DNA of 64,000 nucleotides from Halorientalis persicus (GCF_900110215.1 NZ_FOCX01000004.1:186001-250000); one strand, 5' to 3'; shown: positions 34,594 through 44,217, counted from the stretch's first letter. Notes: generated by a model not told the origin, from the sequence alone. Numbers and translations: made by a program.

Positions 34594-35871
34594 CTAGGTC
34601 CCGTGTTGCCACGAGCCCATGTACTCCGCCTGGGCCTCGCTCAGGTCGTCGAAGGCGACGCCCTCCGCGTCGAGTTTGATCTCCGCGACTTCCCGGTCCA
34701 GATCGTCGGGTACGTCGTGGACGCCGGCGTCGTACGCCTCGCCGGACTCGACGAGCTCGCGGACGCAGACCGCCTGCACGCCGAAGCTCTGGTCCATGAC
34801 CTCGACGGGGTGGCCCAGCGCCACGGGCGTCGCGAGGTTGACGAGGCGCCCCTCCGCCAGCACGTTCAACTCGCGGCCGTCGGGCATGACGTAGGCCTCG
34901 ATACCGTCGCGGGGTTCGGTGACCTCCGCGGCCATCTCCTCCAGTGCGACGAGGTCGATCTCCACGTCGAAGTGGCCGGCGTTGGCCAGCAAGACGCCGT
35001 CCTGCATGACCTCGAAGTCCTCGGCGGTAATCACGTCGCGATTGCCCGTCGTCGTGATGAACACGTCGCCCTCCGTGGCGGCCTCCTGCATCGGCATGAC
35101 CTCGTAGCCCTCCATGTGGGCCTCCAGCGCGCGGCGGGCGTCGACCTCGGTGACGATCACGCGGGCGTTCTGGCCGGCGGCCTTCTTTGCGACACCGCGG
35201 CCGCAGTCTCCGTAGCCGCCGACGACGACGGTCTTGCCGGCGTAGGAGAGGTTCGTCGTCATGGCGATGCTCGCCAGTGCGGACTCGCCGGTGCCGTGGA
35301 CGTTGTCGAACAGCCGTTTCATCGGCGTGTCGTTGACGGCGAAGACGGGGTACTCCAGCGCGCCGTCGTCGTCCATCGCGCGCAGGCGGTGGACGCCGGT
35401 GGTGGTCTCCTCACACCCGCCGACGATGGTGTCGATGAGTTCGGGGTAGTCCTCGTGGATGGCGGCGATGAGGTCCATCCCGTCGTCGACGGTGATGGTC
35501 GGGTCGTGCTCGATGACGGCCTCCATGGCGGCGTAGTAGGCGTCGTCGTCGACGCCGCGCTCGGCGTAGGAGGTGACGTTCTCGTGGGAATCGAGCGCCG
35601 CGGACACGTCGTCGTGGGTCGAGAGTGGGTTACAGCCAGTGATGGCGACCTCGGCACCGCCTTCGGCGAGCAGTTCGGCCAGTACGGCCGTCTTGGCCTC
35701 GACGTGCATCGCCATCCCGATCACCTCGCCCGCGAAGGGCTGGCTCTCGGTGAACTCCTCGCGGAGCGAGGCGAGGATCGGCATATGTTCGCGCGCCCAG
35801 TCCATCTTCCGGCGGCCCTCTTCCCGTGCAGTCTCGGGGTCGTCGAGCCGCTCGCTGATCGGCGCAGTCAT
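34594..35871 (-). CDS. ahcY: S-adenosylhomocysteine hydrolase
   Basis: A 425-residue NAD-dependent AhcY, which splits S-adenosylhomocysteine to adenosine and homocysteine and so keeps methylation going. The NAD-binding VVVGGYGDCGRGVAKKA (215-231), NDTPMKRLFDN (180-190), the N-terminal HVEAKTA (56-62, with His56), and the C-terminal QAEYMGSW end are family features. It lacks the eukaryote-type insert, as archaeal enzymes do. A separate SAH/MTA deaminase lies at 37807, giving a second route. Confidence 0.95.
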   Translation of the reverse strand: MTAPISERLDDPETAREEGRRKMDWAREHMPILASLREEFTESQPFAGEVIGMAMHVEAKTAVLAELLAEGGAEVAITGCNPLSTHDDVSAALDSHENVTSYAERGVDDDAYYAAMEAVIEHDPTITVDDGMDLIAAIHEDYPELIDTIVGGCEETTTGVHRLRAMDDDGALEYPVFAVNDTPMKRLFDNVHGTGESALASIAMTTNLSYAGKTVVVGGYGDCGRGVAKKAAGQNARVIVTEVDARRALEAHMEGYEVMPMQEAATEGDVFITTTGNRDVITAEDFEVMQDGVLLANAGHFDVEIDLVALEEMAAEVTEPRDGIEAYVMPDGRELNVLAEGRLVNLATPVALGHPVEVMDQSFGVQAVCVRELVESGEAYDAGVHDVPDDLDREVAEIKLDAEGVAFDDLSEAQAEYMGSWQHGT

Positions 35872-35985
35872 TGTCCGAGAGTTGGACAGCAGCGTGAAAA
35901 CGCTGCCGAAGCGGGGTCGGCGAGGACCCGGCTCACGGATCGAGACGGTCGAAAACGATTACTCAGTGCGACCCCACGTTCAGAT

Positions 35986-36918
35986 ATGCGAGGCTTCGGT
36001 CGGGGTCGGGGGCAGTCGGAGGTCATCGGGAGCCTCCTGCTCGTCGCGGTCGGCGTCGTCCTGATCGGTGCGGTCGCCGTCCTCGGATTCTCGCTCGCCG
36101 ATGACACGAACCGGGACCCGACGACGGCGTCGCTCTCGTCGTCTGTCTCCGCGGGGAACGTCACCCTCGTCCACACCGCCGGGGACGGTCTGTCGGCCGC
36201 CGAGACGGTCGCGGTCCTGCGTCACAGCGACGACGCGCGGCGCGTCAGGCTGTCGTCGCTCGCCCCAGTCGCTGGCGGTGACGACGACCAGATCACCGCC
36301 GGTGACCGGTACCGGCTCCCCCACGACGTGATCCGGGGCGAACTCGCGGTTACGGTCGTCCACGAGGAAAGCGGTGCGGTCCTGCACACCCGGCAGTTCT
36401 GGATCGCGGACGGCATCGCCGGCGAACTGATCACCGCCGACGCCGACTCGCTCAGTGACTTCCAGGGGAACGTCAACGACCCGTCGGCGACGACGACGAT
36501 CTCGGACGGCGGGCGACGCATCGAAGTGACCGGCAACAAGTGGCAACTGATCGGGAACAACTACACGGTCACCGAGGACACGGTGTTGACCTTCGAGTTC
36601 AGGAGTACGACGGAAGGCGCGATCCACGGCATCGGGTTCCAGAACGCCGGGAGTGGGCAGGACAGCGGCCGGGTCGTCCAGCTCTCGGGCGTCCAGAAAT
36701 GGGGTGTCAACGTCAGCGATTACGGTGGATCGTACTACAAGACCGGCGACGGCTGGACCCGCTACGAAGTCCCCATCGGCGAAGTGTACCGGGACAGGAA
36801 CAACCTCGGCGCCGCCGACTCACTGCTCATCGTCAACGACTGCGATGGGAACGAGGGGATCAGTTGCGGCTCGCACGATTCGGCGTACCGGAACGTCGCC
36901 GTCTCCGAGTCCGACTGA
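35986..36918 (+). CDS. Archaeal pilin-like protein with appended CBM-like domain
   Basis: A 310-residue exported protein. GRGQSEVIGSLLLVAVGVVLI (residues 8-28) is a class III pilin signal: PibD would cut after Gly8 or Gly9, leaving QSEVIG and a hydrophobic assembly helix. Residues 30-155 are a beta-rich pilin-type domain (DUF1628-like). Residues 165-310 differ: EFRSTTEGAIHGIGFQN, VQKWGVNVSDY and DGWTRYEVPIGE repeat a pattern that I recall from beta-sandwich domains next to polysaccharide-degrading enzymes (CBM-like). The domain assignment is inference. It has no pilin-gene neighbours; both flanking genes belong to methyl-group metabolism or surface proteins. Confidence 0.75.
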   Translation: MRGFGRGRGQSEVIGSLLLVAVGVVLIGAVAVLGFSLADDTNRDPTTASLSSSVSAGNVTLVHTAGDGLSAAETVAVLRHSDDARRVRLSSLAPVAGGDDDQITAGDRYRLPHDVIRGELAVTVVHEESGAVLHTRQFWIADGIAGELITADADSLSDFQGNVNDPSATTTISDGGRRIEVTGNKWQLIGNNYTVTEDTVLTFEFRSTTEGAIHGIGFQNAGSGQDSGRVVQLSGVQKWGVNVSDYGGSYYKTGDGWTRYEVPIGEVYRDRNNLGAADSLLIVNDCDGNEGISCGSHDSAYRNVAVSESD

Positions 36919-36963
36919 GCCGTCAGAGCGCGCGACGAATCGGCGCGTCAGAAAAGAGTCGGC

Positions 36964-37674
36964 CTATCGACCGTTACCGCCGGCGTTCGCGGGCGGACCG
37001 CCGCCACCGTTACCGCCGCCGTTACCGCCACCGTTACCGCCGGCGTTCGCGGGCGGACCGCCGCCGTCGCCGCCGTCGTCGCCGTCGCTCTCGGTGTCTG
37101 CGTCGTCGTCACGGTCGGGTCCGCGGTCCGCGGGCGGGCCGCGACGGTCGTCGTCACCGTCGGGACCGCGGTCCTCCGGCGGGCCCTGTCGCCTGTCCTC
37201 GCTGGGGCCGCGGTTCTCGGGTGGGCCGCGCTCGCTCGCGTTCGTCTCGTTGCCGCCGGGGCCGGCGTGTGCGGGCGGTCCCGCGTGGTCGGGTGCGTTC
37301 CCGGGGTTGTTCTCCGTGACGAACGCCGCGACCAGTAGCCCGAACGGAGTGCTGGACCCGTTCGTGCTGTTCGTGCTGTTCATCTGGGAACGCGTGTTCT
37401 CGATGAACGCAGACACGAGCTGACCGAACGGGACCCGGGTCTCGTTGGACTCAGTCTCGTTGTCGTCGTCAGTTTCGTTGAGATCGGTTTCGTTGCCGTC
37501 GGCAGTTTCGTTGAGTTCGCTTCCGTTCGTGGCTGTCTCGTTGGTCTCGTCCTGTGCGAGCGCGGCCCCGCTCGACACGGCGGTCGGCGAGCCGGCGGCC
37601 ACGGCCGGCCCGAGCGCCGCGCCGACGAGCAGTGCCACGGACACGAGTGCGAACAGTGTACTTCTCGATTGCAT
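36964..37674 (-). CDS. Secreted low-complexity acidic protein
   Basis: A 236-residue exported protein. Residues 1-27 (MQSRSTLFALVSVALLVGAALGPAVA) are a signal peptide. Then come many N-x-T sequons (NET, NGS, NES), two copies of a PFGxLVxAF unit (VPFGQLVSAF about 80-90, TPFGLLVAAF about 110-120), Pro/Gly/Asp repeats and a C-terminal GGPPANAGGNGGG repeat. No anchor or enzyme motif is visible. I do not recognise a family. The position next to the pilin gene (45 bases from its stop, convergent) suggests a surface role, but this is only context. Confidence 0.7.
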   Translation of the reverse strand: MQSRSTLFALVSVALLVGAALGPAVAAGSPTAVSSGAALAQDETNETATNGSELNETADGNETDLNETDDDNETESNETRVPFGQLVSAFIENTRSQMNSTNSTNGSSTPFGLLVAAFVTENNPGNAPDHAGPPAHAGPGGNETNASERGPPENRGPSEDRRQGPPEDRGPDGDDDRRGPPADRGPDRDDDADTESDGDDGGDGGGPPANAGGNGGGNGGGNGGGGPPANAGGNGR

Positions 37675-37806
37675 CTCACCTGTATCCAGGCGAGAGACCC
37701 GCATAAACCCGGATTCCCGTTCAGTGAATTCACTGCGGTCCAAAACGTTGCTAGAACGGCGAAGAACGTTCAAAAGCACCTCTGGGCGTTTAATTCACAC
37801 GCCAAG

Positions 37807-39111
37807 CTACGATTCGGCGCGGTCGATCAGCGCCTGTGCGCGCTCGCGAGCGTCTGCCAGCACCGCCTGTTCGTCCAGCGTCTGCACCGTCCGATCACGC
37901 ATGAGTACCTGCCCGTCACAGACGGTGTGGCGCACGTCCGACCCGCTGGCGGCGTAGGTGAGGTGGCTCACGAGATCGTGGTCCGGCGTCAGGTGTGGCT
38001 GGTCCAGATCCAGCACCGCCAGATCGGCGTTCGCGCCGGCTTCGAGTCGGCCCGAAGCCAGCCCGAGCGCCTCCGCGCCGCCCTGTGTGGCCATCTCGAC
38101 GACCGCGTCGGCGGCGACCGCGCTGGCGTCGTCGGCCGCCAGTTTGCCGAGCATGGCGGCGTCGCGCATCTCGTCGAACAGCGAGAGGTCGTTGTTGGAG
38201 GCCGCGCCGTCTGTGCCCAGGCCGACCGTCACACCCCGATCTCGCATCGCCTGCACGGGGGCCATCCCGCTGGCGAGTTTCATGTTCGAGGCCGGGCAGT
38301 GGATCACGGCGGTGTCGCGCTCGGCCAGCAACTCGTGTTCGGTCCGATCGGTGTGGACGCCGTGGGCCAGGAAGGAGGTGTCGGCGAGCATCCCGATGTC
38401 GTCGGCGTATTCCAGCGGCCGCTCGTCGTGGTCCGCGACCAGTGGGTCGACCTCGCCGGCGGTCTCGTTGGCGTGGAAGTGGATCGGGATTCCGGCCTCG
38501 CGGGCCTCGGGCACGTACTCCCGGAGGTAGTCCTCGCCGACCGTGGTGAGGCTGTGGGGCATGAACGCCGTCGAGACGCGGCCGTCGGCCGCGCCGTCGT
38601 AGCCCTCGGCGAAGTCCAGGCCGTCCCGCATCTCCTGGTGGGCGGCCTCGTCGTCGTTGCCGACGGTGATCGCGCCGTAGCCGAGCAGTGCGCGCATCCC
38701 CGACTCCTCGACGGCGGCGACGACCTCGGGCATGAAGAAGTACATATCCGCGAAGGCGGTGGTGCCCGACCGGATCATCTCCAGGATACCCAGTCGTGCC
38801 CCCGCTCGCACGTCCTCGGCGGTGAGTTCGGCCTCGACCGGCCAGATGTCCTCCTGGAGCCAGGCGTCCAGCGGTTTGTCGTCGGCGTAGCCCCGCAACA
38901 GCGTCATCGCGACGTGTGTGTGGGCGTTGACCAGCCCAGGGATCACGAGGCTACCCTCGGCGTCGAGACGGTCGTCGGCGCTGGCACGCCCCTCGCCCTC
39001 GGGTTCGACCGCCAGAATCTCGCCGCTCGCCTGGTCGACGAGGACGTCCGCCCGCTCGACGGTGTGGTCGGGGCGGAGGACGCGACCGTCCGCGATTCGC
39101 AGTGTCGTCAT
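37807..39111 (-). CDS. mtaD: SAH/MTA/5'-deoxyadenosine deaminase
   Basis: A 434-residue amidohydrolase of the MtaD/DadD family, which deaminates S-adenosylhomocysteine, methylthioadenosine or 5'-deoxyadenosine. Metal ligands are visible as HTH (His64, His66), HFHANE (His211, His213), AH (His250) and GTDGAASNND (Asp301). Substrate preference within this family varies, so the exact one cannot be told; I would call it SAH/MTA deaminase. In this window it complements AhcY. The 132-base gap before it contains part of the promoter of the neighbouring secreted protein. Confidence 0.88.
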   Translation of the reverse strand: MTTLRIADGRVLRPDHTVERADVLVDQASGEILAVEPEGEGRASADDRLDAEGSLVIPGLVNAHTHVAMTLLRGYADDKPLDAWLQEDIWPVEAELTAEDVRAGARLGILEMIRSGTTAFADMYFFMPEVVAAVEESGMRALLGYGAITVGNDDEAAHQEMRDGLDFAEGYDGAADGRVSTAFMPHSLTTVGEDYLREYVPEAREAGIPIHFHANETAGEVDPLVADHDERPLEYADDIGMLADTSFLAHGVHTDRTEHELLAERDTAVIHCPASNMKLASGMAPVQAMRDRGVTVGLGTDGAASNNDLSLFDEMRDAAMLGKLAADDASAVAADAVVEMATQGGAEALGLASGRLEAGANADLAVLDLDQPHLTPDHDLVSHLTYAASGSDVRHTVCDGQVLMRDRTVQTLDEQAVLADARERAQALIDRAES

Positions 39112-39157
39112 GTCCGGGCGTCCGCGGCCGGACGGTATAAAGACGGGGTCTCCCGGC

Positions 39158-40741
39158 TCAGTCGCCGCGACCGTCCGCCGCGAGTGTCGCGCGCTCGGTG
39201 TCGGCGTCGACCTCGAAGTAGTCGGCCAGGTCGCGCAATTCGTCGGTCCGGTCGGCGACGCCGTCCACCGTGTCGGTCGCCGCCTCCAGCGTCTCCTGCT
39301 GGCGGTCGACGGCTTCGGTCGCGGCGTCGGTCTCCTCGCGCGTCCGCTCGCTGATGTCGGCGACTTCCTCGACGGTCGCGACGATCTCCTGCGTGCGGGC
39401 GGCCTGCTCGTCGGTCGTCGCGTCGATCTCCTGAACCCCCTGATTGGCGTCGCCGACGAGTTCCGCCATCTGCTCCAGCGAGTCGAGGCCGGCCGCGATG
39501 GTCTCTACCCCCTCCTCGACGTGGTCGCTGGTCTCGTGCATCCCGTCGACGGCCGATTCCGTCCGCCGCTGGATGCGCTCGACGCGCTCGGCGATTCTGG
39601 TGGTCGCCGCCTGGGTCTCCTCCGCGAGGTCTTTCACTTCGTCGGCGACGACGGCGAACCCGGAGCCGGCCTCGCCCGCGCGAGCGGCCTCGATGGAAGC
39701 GTTCAGCGCCAGCACGGAGGTCTGCTCGGCGATGTCCTCGATGATGCCGACCACCTCGTCGATCTCGGCCATCTCGTCGTCGAGTTCCTCGACCTCCTCG
39801 ACGGCCTCGGTGGTCTGGGTGGTGATCCGATCCATCTCGCCGACGGCCGCCTCGGCGGCCTCTCTGGCCTGGTCGCCCGCCTCCGCGGCGCGGTCGGACA
39901 CGTCGGCCACCTCGTCGGCGGTGGCCGCGATCTCCTCGACCGTCGCCGAGAGCTGGCTCATCTCGTCGGAGGCGGACTGGAGTTTTCGATCCTGCTCGCT
40001 CGCCCCGTCGGCGATATCTGTGATGTGTTCCCGGACTTCCGAGCCGACCTCGCGGGCCGCGTCGGTGCCCGATCTGGCGTCGTCGCTCGCGGCCGCCACG
40101 TCGTCCGTGAACGCTCGTAGGTCGAGGATGGTCGCCTCGATCTCGTCCATCATCTCGTTGAACTCCGTGGCGATCCGGGCCAGCGCCTCGCTCTCGCCGT
40201 CGGCGTCGAGCCGGCGGGTCAGGTCGCCGTCGGCACAGGCCGCCATGGTCTCGCCGAACTCGCCTGCTTTCCGTTCGAGGTGGTCGTTTAACTCCTCGGC
40301 CTCCGCGCTCAGTGCCTCGGCTTTCTCCCGCTCACGCTCGGCAGCCGCCTCGGCCTGCTCGGCCTCCTCGATGCGCTCCTGAAGCTTGTCACGCATCGTC
40401 GCCAGTGCGTCGAAGACCTCCCCCACTTCGTCCTCACGGGGCGTCGTCACCCGCGTGTCAAACTCGCCCTGCCCGATGGCCTTGGCCTTGCGCTCGACGC
40501 GTTGCATCTGCCCGATGAAGTCCGCGCCGACGTAGATACTGGTCCCGGTCGCCAGCCCGATCAGGATCGCCCACTGCAACAGCAGGGGCACCCACGGCAG
40601 GTCGAAAACCACGATGAGGCCCGCCGTGAGAAGAACCGAGAGGACCGCGACCGTCCCGAGTGCGAACGCGAATTTTCCCCAGAGCCGCTCCCGAACCGGA
40701 TCGGGGAGTGAGAGAAAGAGCCTATCCAGTACGTTTGCCAT
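39158..40741 (-). CDS. Chemotaxis transducer (methyl-accepting protein)
   Basis: A 527-residue haloarchaeal transducer. Two membrane helices (about 25-45 and 50-72) are joined by a loop of only about five residues, so there is no external sensor domain. A HAMP domain follows (72-125), then a coiled-coil and a second HAMP-like part (about 150-200), then a methyl-accepting signalling domain with the tip [19 protein letters not shown] (about 360-378). It would signal to CheA/CheW with input from the membrane, cytoplasm or a partner protein. Start at MANVLDRLF; upstream residues are unlike the family. Confidence 0.88.
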   Translation of the reverse strand: MANVLDRLFLSLPDPVRERLWGKFAFALGTVAVLSVLLTAGLIVVFDLPWVPLLLQWAILIGLATGTSIYVGADFIGQMQRVERKAKAIGQGEFDTRVTTPREDEVGEVFDALATMRDKLQERIEEAEQAEAAAEREREKAEALSAEAEELNDHLERKAGEFGETMAACADGDLTRRLDADGESEALARIATEFNEMMDEIEATILDLRAFTDDVAAASDDARSGTDAAREVGSEVREHITDIADGASEQDRKLQSASDEMSQLSATVEEIAATADEVADVSDRAAEAGDQAREAAEAAVGEMDRITTQTTEAVEEVEELDDEMAEIDEVVGIIEDIAEQTSVLALNASIEAARAGEAGSGFAVVADEVKDLAEETQAATTRIAERVERIQRRTESAVDGMHETSDHVEEGVETIAAGLDSLEQMAELVGDANQGVQEIDATTDEQAARTQEIVATVEEVADISERTREETDAATEAVDRQQETLEAATDTVDGVADRTDELRDLADYFEVDADTERATLAADGRGD

Positions 40742-40872
40742 GTTCTCCCGTGATCCAGCGCCGTATAAGTCGATTGCTCCGGCAGTATCGCGGCTGATAA
40801 CGATTTTCCGGGCGGTCGAGCGCTCGGGGCGGCGTGCGAAAAGCAATTGCCCGCGGGTCCGGAAGAGTCGGT

Positions 40873-41721
40873 ATGCGCATCGCCGTGCCCAACAAGGGGC
40901 GTTTACACGATCCGTCGGTCGATCTGCTCGAACGGGCCGGCCTCCACGTCGTCGACGGGGCCGACCGGAAACTCTACGCCGACACCGTCGACCCCGAGGT
41001 GACGATCCTCTACGCCCGGGCCGCCGACATCCCCGAGTACGTCAGCGACGGGGCCGCCGACGTGGGGATCACCGGTCTCGACCAGGTACGGGAGGCCGAC
41101 ACGGGCGACCTCGTGGATCTGCTCGATCTGGAGTTCGGGGCCTGTCGGCTCGTGCTGGCCGCGCCCGAGGACGGTCCCGTCGAGTCCGTGCGCGATCTGG
41201 ACGGTGGAACCGTCGCCACCGAGTTCCCCAACGTCACCCGGGCGTACCTCGACGAACGGGGCGTCGACGCCGACATCGCGGAGGTCTCGGGTGCGACCGA
41301 ACTCACGCCACACGTCGACATCGCCGACGCTATCGTCGACATCACGAGCACGGGCACGACCCTTCGGATGAACCGGTTAGCGGTGATCGACGACGTGCTG
41401 GAGAGTTCGGTGCGACTGTTCGCCCGCGAGGACGTGACCGACGACCCGAAGGTCGAACAGGTACGAACCGCACTCTCGTCGGTCAAGACCGCCGAGGGGA
41501 AACGCTACCTGATGATGAACGTCCCCGAGGAGAACGTCGAGGCGGTGAAAGACGTGATTCCGGGCATGGGCGGGCCGACGGTGATGGACATCGCGGGCGA
41601 GGACATGGTCGCGGTGCACGCGGTCGTCGACGAGCGGTCGGTGTTCGAGACGATCACCGATCTCAAGGCAGAGGGGGCGACGGACGTGCTGGTGACCGAG
41701 ATCGAGCGGCTGGTCGAGTGA
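40873..41721 (+). CDS. hisG: ATP phosphoribosyltransferase, long form
   Basis: A 282-residue HisG catalysing the first step of histidine synthesis, joining ATP and PRPP. The N-terminus [19 protein letters not shown], the [10 protein letters not shown] motif (about 65-74), the PRPP loop [12 protein letters not shown] (about 156-167) and a C-terminal regulatory ACT-like domain (about 210-282, with NVPEEN and [12 protein letters not shown]) identify the long form, which is feedback inhibited by histidine. The other his genes are not here. The start is the ATG at 40873, with an upstream frame of 13 residues rejected. Confidence 0.95.
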   Translation: MRIAVPNKGRLHDPSVDLLERAGLHVVDGADRKLYADTVDPEVTILYARAADIPEYVSDGAADVGITGLDQVREADTGDLVDLLDLEFGACRLVLAAPEDGPVESVRDLDGGTVATEFPNVTRAYLDERGVDADIAEVSGATELTPHVDIADAIVDITSTGTTLRMNRLAVIDDVLESSVRLFAREDVTDDPKVEQVRTALSSVKTAEGKRYLMMNVPEENVEAVKDVIPGMGGPTVMDIAGEDMVAVHAVVDERSVFETITDLKAEGATDVLVTEIERLVE

Positions 41722-41773
41722 CCGTCACGGCGTGTGTGGTTTTATGTGTCGCTGGTTTGAATAGAACGGCGAC

Positions 41774-42715
41774 ATGGACGAGCCGACAGACGGTGGGCGG
41801 CCGGACGAGTGGACCGAGGAGCGGGCGTCGGAGGCTGACGGGGCGACGGGTACCGAACGGACGGACGGCGGGACGGCTGGCGGTGCGACGCCGGGGGCCG
41901 GCGGTGAGCGACCGATGCCGACGACGGCGGGCGACCGGAGCGACGCCATCGGGGCTGTCGAGTTCCTCGCGCGGTCGGAGACGCGAGTCCGGATCCTGGA
42001 CGCGCTGGCCGAATCGGGGCCGCTGACGCGTGACGACCTCCAGCGACGGTTCGACGCCGCCCGGACGACGGTCCAGCGAAACCTCGACGCGCTGGTCGAA
42101 CGGGGCTGGGTCCGGGAACGAAACCGTGAGTACGACGCCACACAGGCCGGTGAGTGGGTCGCCGAGGACTTCGGTCACCTCGTGCGGACCGTCGACACCG
42201 CGACGGAACTCGCGCCGGTCTACGAGCACGTCGATACGGACGCGGTCGACCTGGACCTCCGACACATGGACGTGTCGGTGACGACGCCGGATCCGGCCGA
42301 CCCGCTGAAGATGATCCACGAGCAGGTCAAACACATCGAGGGGGCCGAGTACCTCCGGATGCTGTTCCCGCTGACCTGCGCGCAGGCACTGGACGCACTC
42401 CACCAGCAGGTCACCGAAGCCGGGGCGGATCTCGAACTGGTGGTCACGCCTGCCGTCGCGGAGAACGTCCGGAGCGAACCGGACTACCGCGAACAGGTCG
42501 CGGACCTGCAGGCGGCCGAGACGGCCTCGCTGTGGGTCTACGAGGGGCAGTTCCCCTACTACCTCGGTCGGTACGCCGACACCGTCGAACTCGGCCTGGT
42601 CGACGACGGGCAACCCGCCGCACTGGTGGCGACCGAGGACGCGCGTGCCCGCCGGTGGGCCGAACGCACCGTCGAGGAGTACCGCACCGAAGCGACGGCG
42701 TTCGGGCAGTGGTGA
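41774..42715 (+). CDS. Winged-helix regulator with FilR1-like middle domain
   Basis: A 313-residue transcription regulator. After a disordered acidic region (1-55), residues 56-120 form a winged helix (EFLARSETRVRILDALAESGPLTRDDL, TVQRNLDALVERGWV). The remaining residues form the alpha/beta effector domain seen in haloarchaeal relatives of the methanogen FilR1 regulator (MLFPLTCAQALDAL, LVVTPAVAENVRS). A small-molecule ligand is likely but unknown. It is next to the hisG gene in the same direction, with 52 bases between, which include TTTTATGTG as a possible TATA box. Confidence 0.82.
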   Translation: MDEPTDGGRPDEWTEERASEADGATGTERTDGGTAGGATPGAGGERPMPTTAGDRSDAIGAVEFLARSETRVRILDALAESGPLTRDDLQRRFDAARTTVQRNLDALVERGWVRERNREYDATQAGEWVAEDFGHLVRTVDTATELAPVYEHVDTDAVDLDLRHMDVSVTTPDPADPLKMIHEQVKHIEGAEYLRMLFPLTCAQALDALHQQVTEAGADLELVVTPAVAENVRSEPDYREQVADLQAAETASLWVYEGQFPYYLGRYADTVELGLVDDGQPAALVATEDARARRWAERTVEEYRTEATAFGQW

Positions 42716-42805
42716 CCGCGACGCGGTGCTGCCGTCGCGGCACGTGCAACCCCTGCACACTGTGCACGGGATACCCTGATTGGGCAGTCGACCGCTATCG
42801 GGCGT

Positions 42806-43207
42806 ATGGGCCAGGACTCCCCGGCGACCGAGTGGACGGCGACCCGGACCACGCTGGACGGGCGGCGTCGGACAGCTACCCCCCTGAACGCCGACGACAT
42901 CACGTGGATGCTCGACGCACTGGCACATCCCCATCGCCGTGCGGCGCTCAGAGTCCTCCAGGACGCCGGGTGGCTCTCGCTCGACGTTCTCGCACGGGGG
43001 GTCCTGGCCCGGCGTGACGTGCCCGCGACCGGTGACGACCGACCCCCGCTGGCGGCGATCCGCATCCAACTCCACCACACCCACCTGCCGAAACTCGACG
43101 CTGCGGACGTGATCACGTACGATCCGGACGACGGGCGAGCCCGCTACACCGTCGAGGACGACCGGTTCCACCGCTTGCTCGACGACGTGGCTTTCGAGGA
43201 GGCCTAG
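42806..43207 (+). CDS. DUF7344-type winged-helix protein
   Basis: A 133-residue protein. Residues 30-125 match the DUF7344 haloarchaeal winged helix: ALAHPHRRAALRVL (about 37-50) and LHHTHLPKLDAADVITYDPDDG (about 87-108). It is related to the C-terminus of the GAF protein at 531. It probably binds DNA as a one-component or partner regulator. It is separated by 90 bases from the preceding regulator and overlaps the convergent membrane-protein gene by four bases. Confidence 0.78.
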   Translation: MGQDSPATEWTATRTTLDGRRRTATPLNADDITWMLDALAHPHRRAALRVLQDAGWLSLDVLARGVLARRDVPATGDDRPPLAAIRIQLHHTHLPKLDAADVITYDPDDGRARYTVEDDRFHRLLDDVAFEEA

Positions 43208-43599
43208 AGCAGGCCGAAGATATTGTTCAGGGCGAAGCCGAGAATCGCGGCGAACCCGAAGTGCAACAGGGTGAGCGGGAGCGCCGACGACCACTTGAGC
43301 CGGTAGACGTAGCTGATAGCGATGGCGTCGGCGGCCAGGATCGCCAGGATGGCGATGCCGGCGGCGAGACTCGGTGACAGGGGACCGAACCCACGCAGGC
43401 CCCACTGCTGGAGCAACAGGGAGGCCAGTGCCGGGGCTGGGGCGACGTAGGCGGCGCGCTGGCTGGGCACGTCACCGATGAAAAACGTCGCCGCCAGGTG
43501 GAGGGTGACGGCGTAGAAGGCGGCGACGAGCAGGAAGGTGACGACGATCGCCAGCGGCCCACCACCCGTCGCCGTCGCGTCGACCTGTAGCGGTAGCAT
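43204..43599 (-). CDS. Four-helix membrane protein next to TBP
   Basis: A 131-residue protein of four hydrophobic helices (about 13-38, 48-66, 78-97 and 106-128). I recall a haloarchaeal family of this type numbered DUF7473 and located near TBP genes; function unknown. It starts at the ATG before LPLQVDATATGG. It lies 36 bases downstream of the TBP gene in the same direction and so may be read from the TBP promoter. Confidence 0.65.
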   Translation of the reverse strand: MLPLQVDATATGGGPLAIVVTFLLVAAFYAVTLHLAATFFIGDVPSQRAAYVAPAPALASLLLQQWGLRGFGPLSPSLAAGIAILAILAADAIAISYVYRLKWSSALPLTLLHFGFAAILGFALNNIFGLL

Positions 43600-43635
43600 A
43601 CCCGCGCTTGGTGTGGCGTGGGTATGTAGCCTGTG

Positions 43636-44199
43636 CTATCCGTCGAGCAGGCCCAGTTCTTCGAGCCGGGAGACGATCCGGTCGACGGCTTCCTCGGCGT
43701 CTTCGGGCTGTTTGCCGCCCGTGATGACGAGCTTGCCCGAGCCAAAGAGGAGCGCGACCACGTCGGGGTCGTCCAGTCGGTAGACGAGGCCGGGGAACTG
43801 CTCGGGCTCGTACTCGATGTTCTCCAGCCCCAGCCCGATGGCGATGGCGTTGAGGTTGAGGTTCCGGCCCAGGTCGGCCGAGGTGACGATGTTCTGGACG
43901 ACGATCTCGGGGTCCTCGTCGACCTGAATGTTCAGGTCACGCAGCTTGTCGAAGACGATCCGCAGGCTCTCGTGCACGTCGTCCGTGCTTTTCGCGCCAG
44001 TACAGACGATCTTGCCCGACCGGAAGATGAGTGCCGCCGACTTGGGCTCTTGGGTCCGGTAGACGAGGCCGGGGAACTGCTCGGGGTCGTAATCCGCTCC
44101 CTCGAGGTCCATCGCGACGCTCTGGAGGTCCAGCTCCTGCCCGATGCCGGTCGAGGCGACGACGTTCTCAATATTGATTGTTTCCTTGGGGTCAACCAT
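43636..44199 (-). CDS. tbp: TATA-box-binding protein
   Basis: A 187-residue TBP with two direct repeats: VVASTGIGQELDLQSVAM...PGLVYRTQEPKSAALIF (about 13-60) and IVTSADLGRNLNLNAIAI...PGLVYRLDDPDVVALLF (about 105-150). Each half forms the DNA-binding saddle, with intercalating phenylalanines in FRSGK and FGSGK. Haloarchaea have several TBPs and TFBs; this acidic 187-residue form is of the general type. It has two possible TATA boxes just upstream, so it could be autoregulated. Confidence 0.95.
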   Translation of the reverse strand: MVDPKETINIENVVASTGIGQELDLQSVAMDLEGADYDPEQFPGLVYRTQEPKSAALIFRSGKIVCTGAKSTDDVHESLRIVFDKLRDLNIQVDEDPEIVVQNIVTSADLGRNLNLNAIAIGLGLENIEYEPEQFPGLVYRLDDPDVVALLFGSGKLVITGGKQPEDAEEAVDRIVSRLEELGLLDG

Positions 44200-44217
44200 G
44201 TCTCGACTTAAAACACG

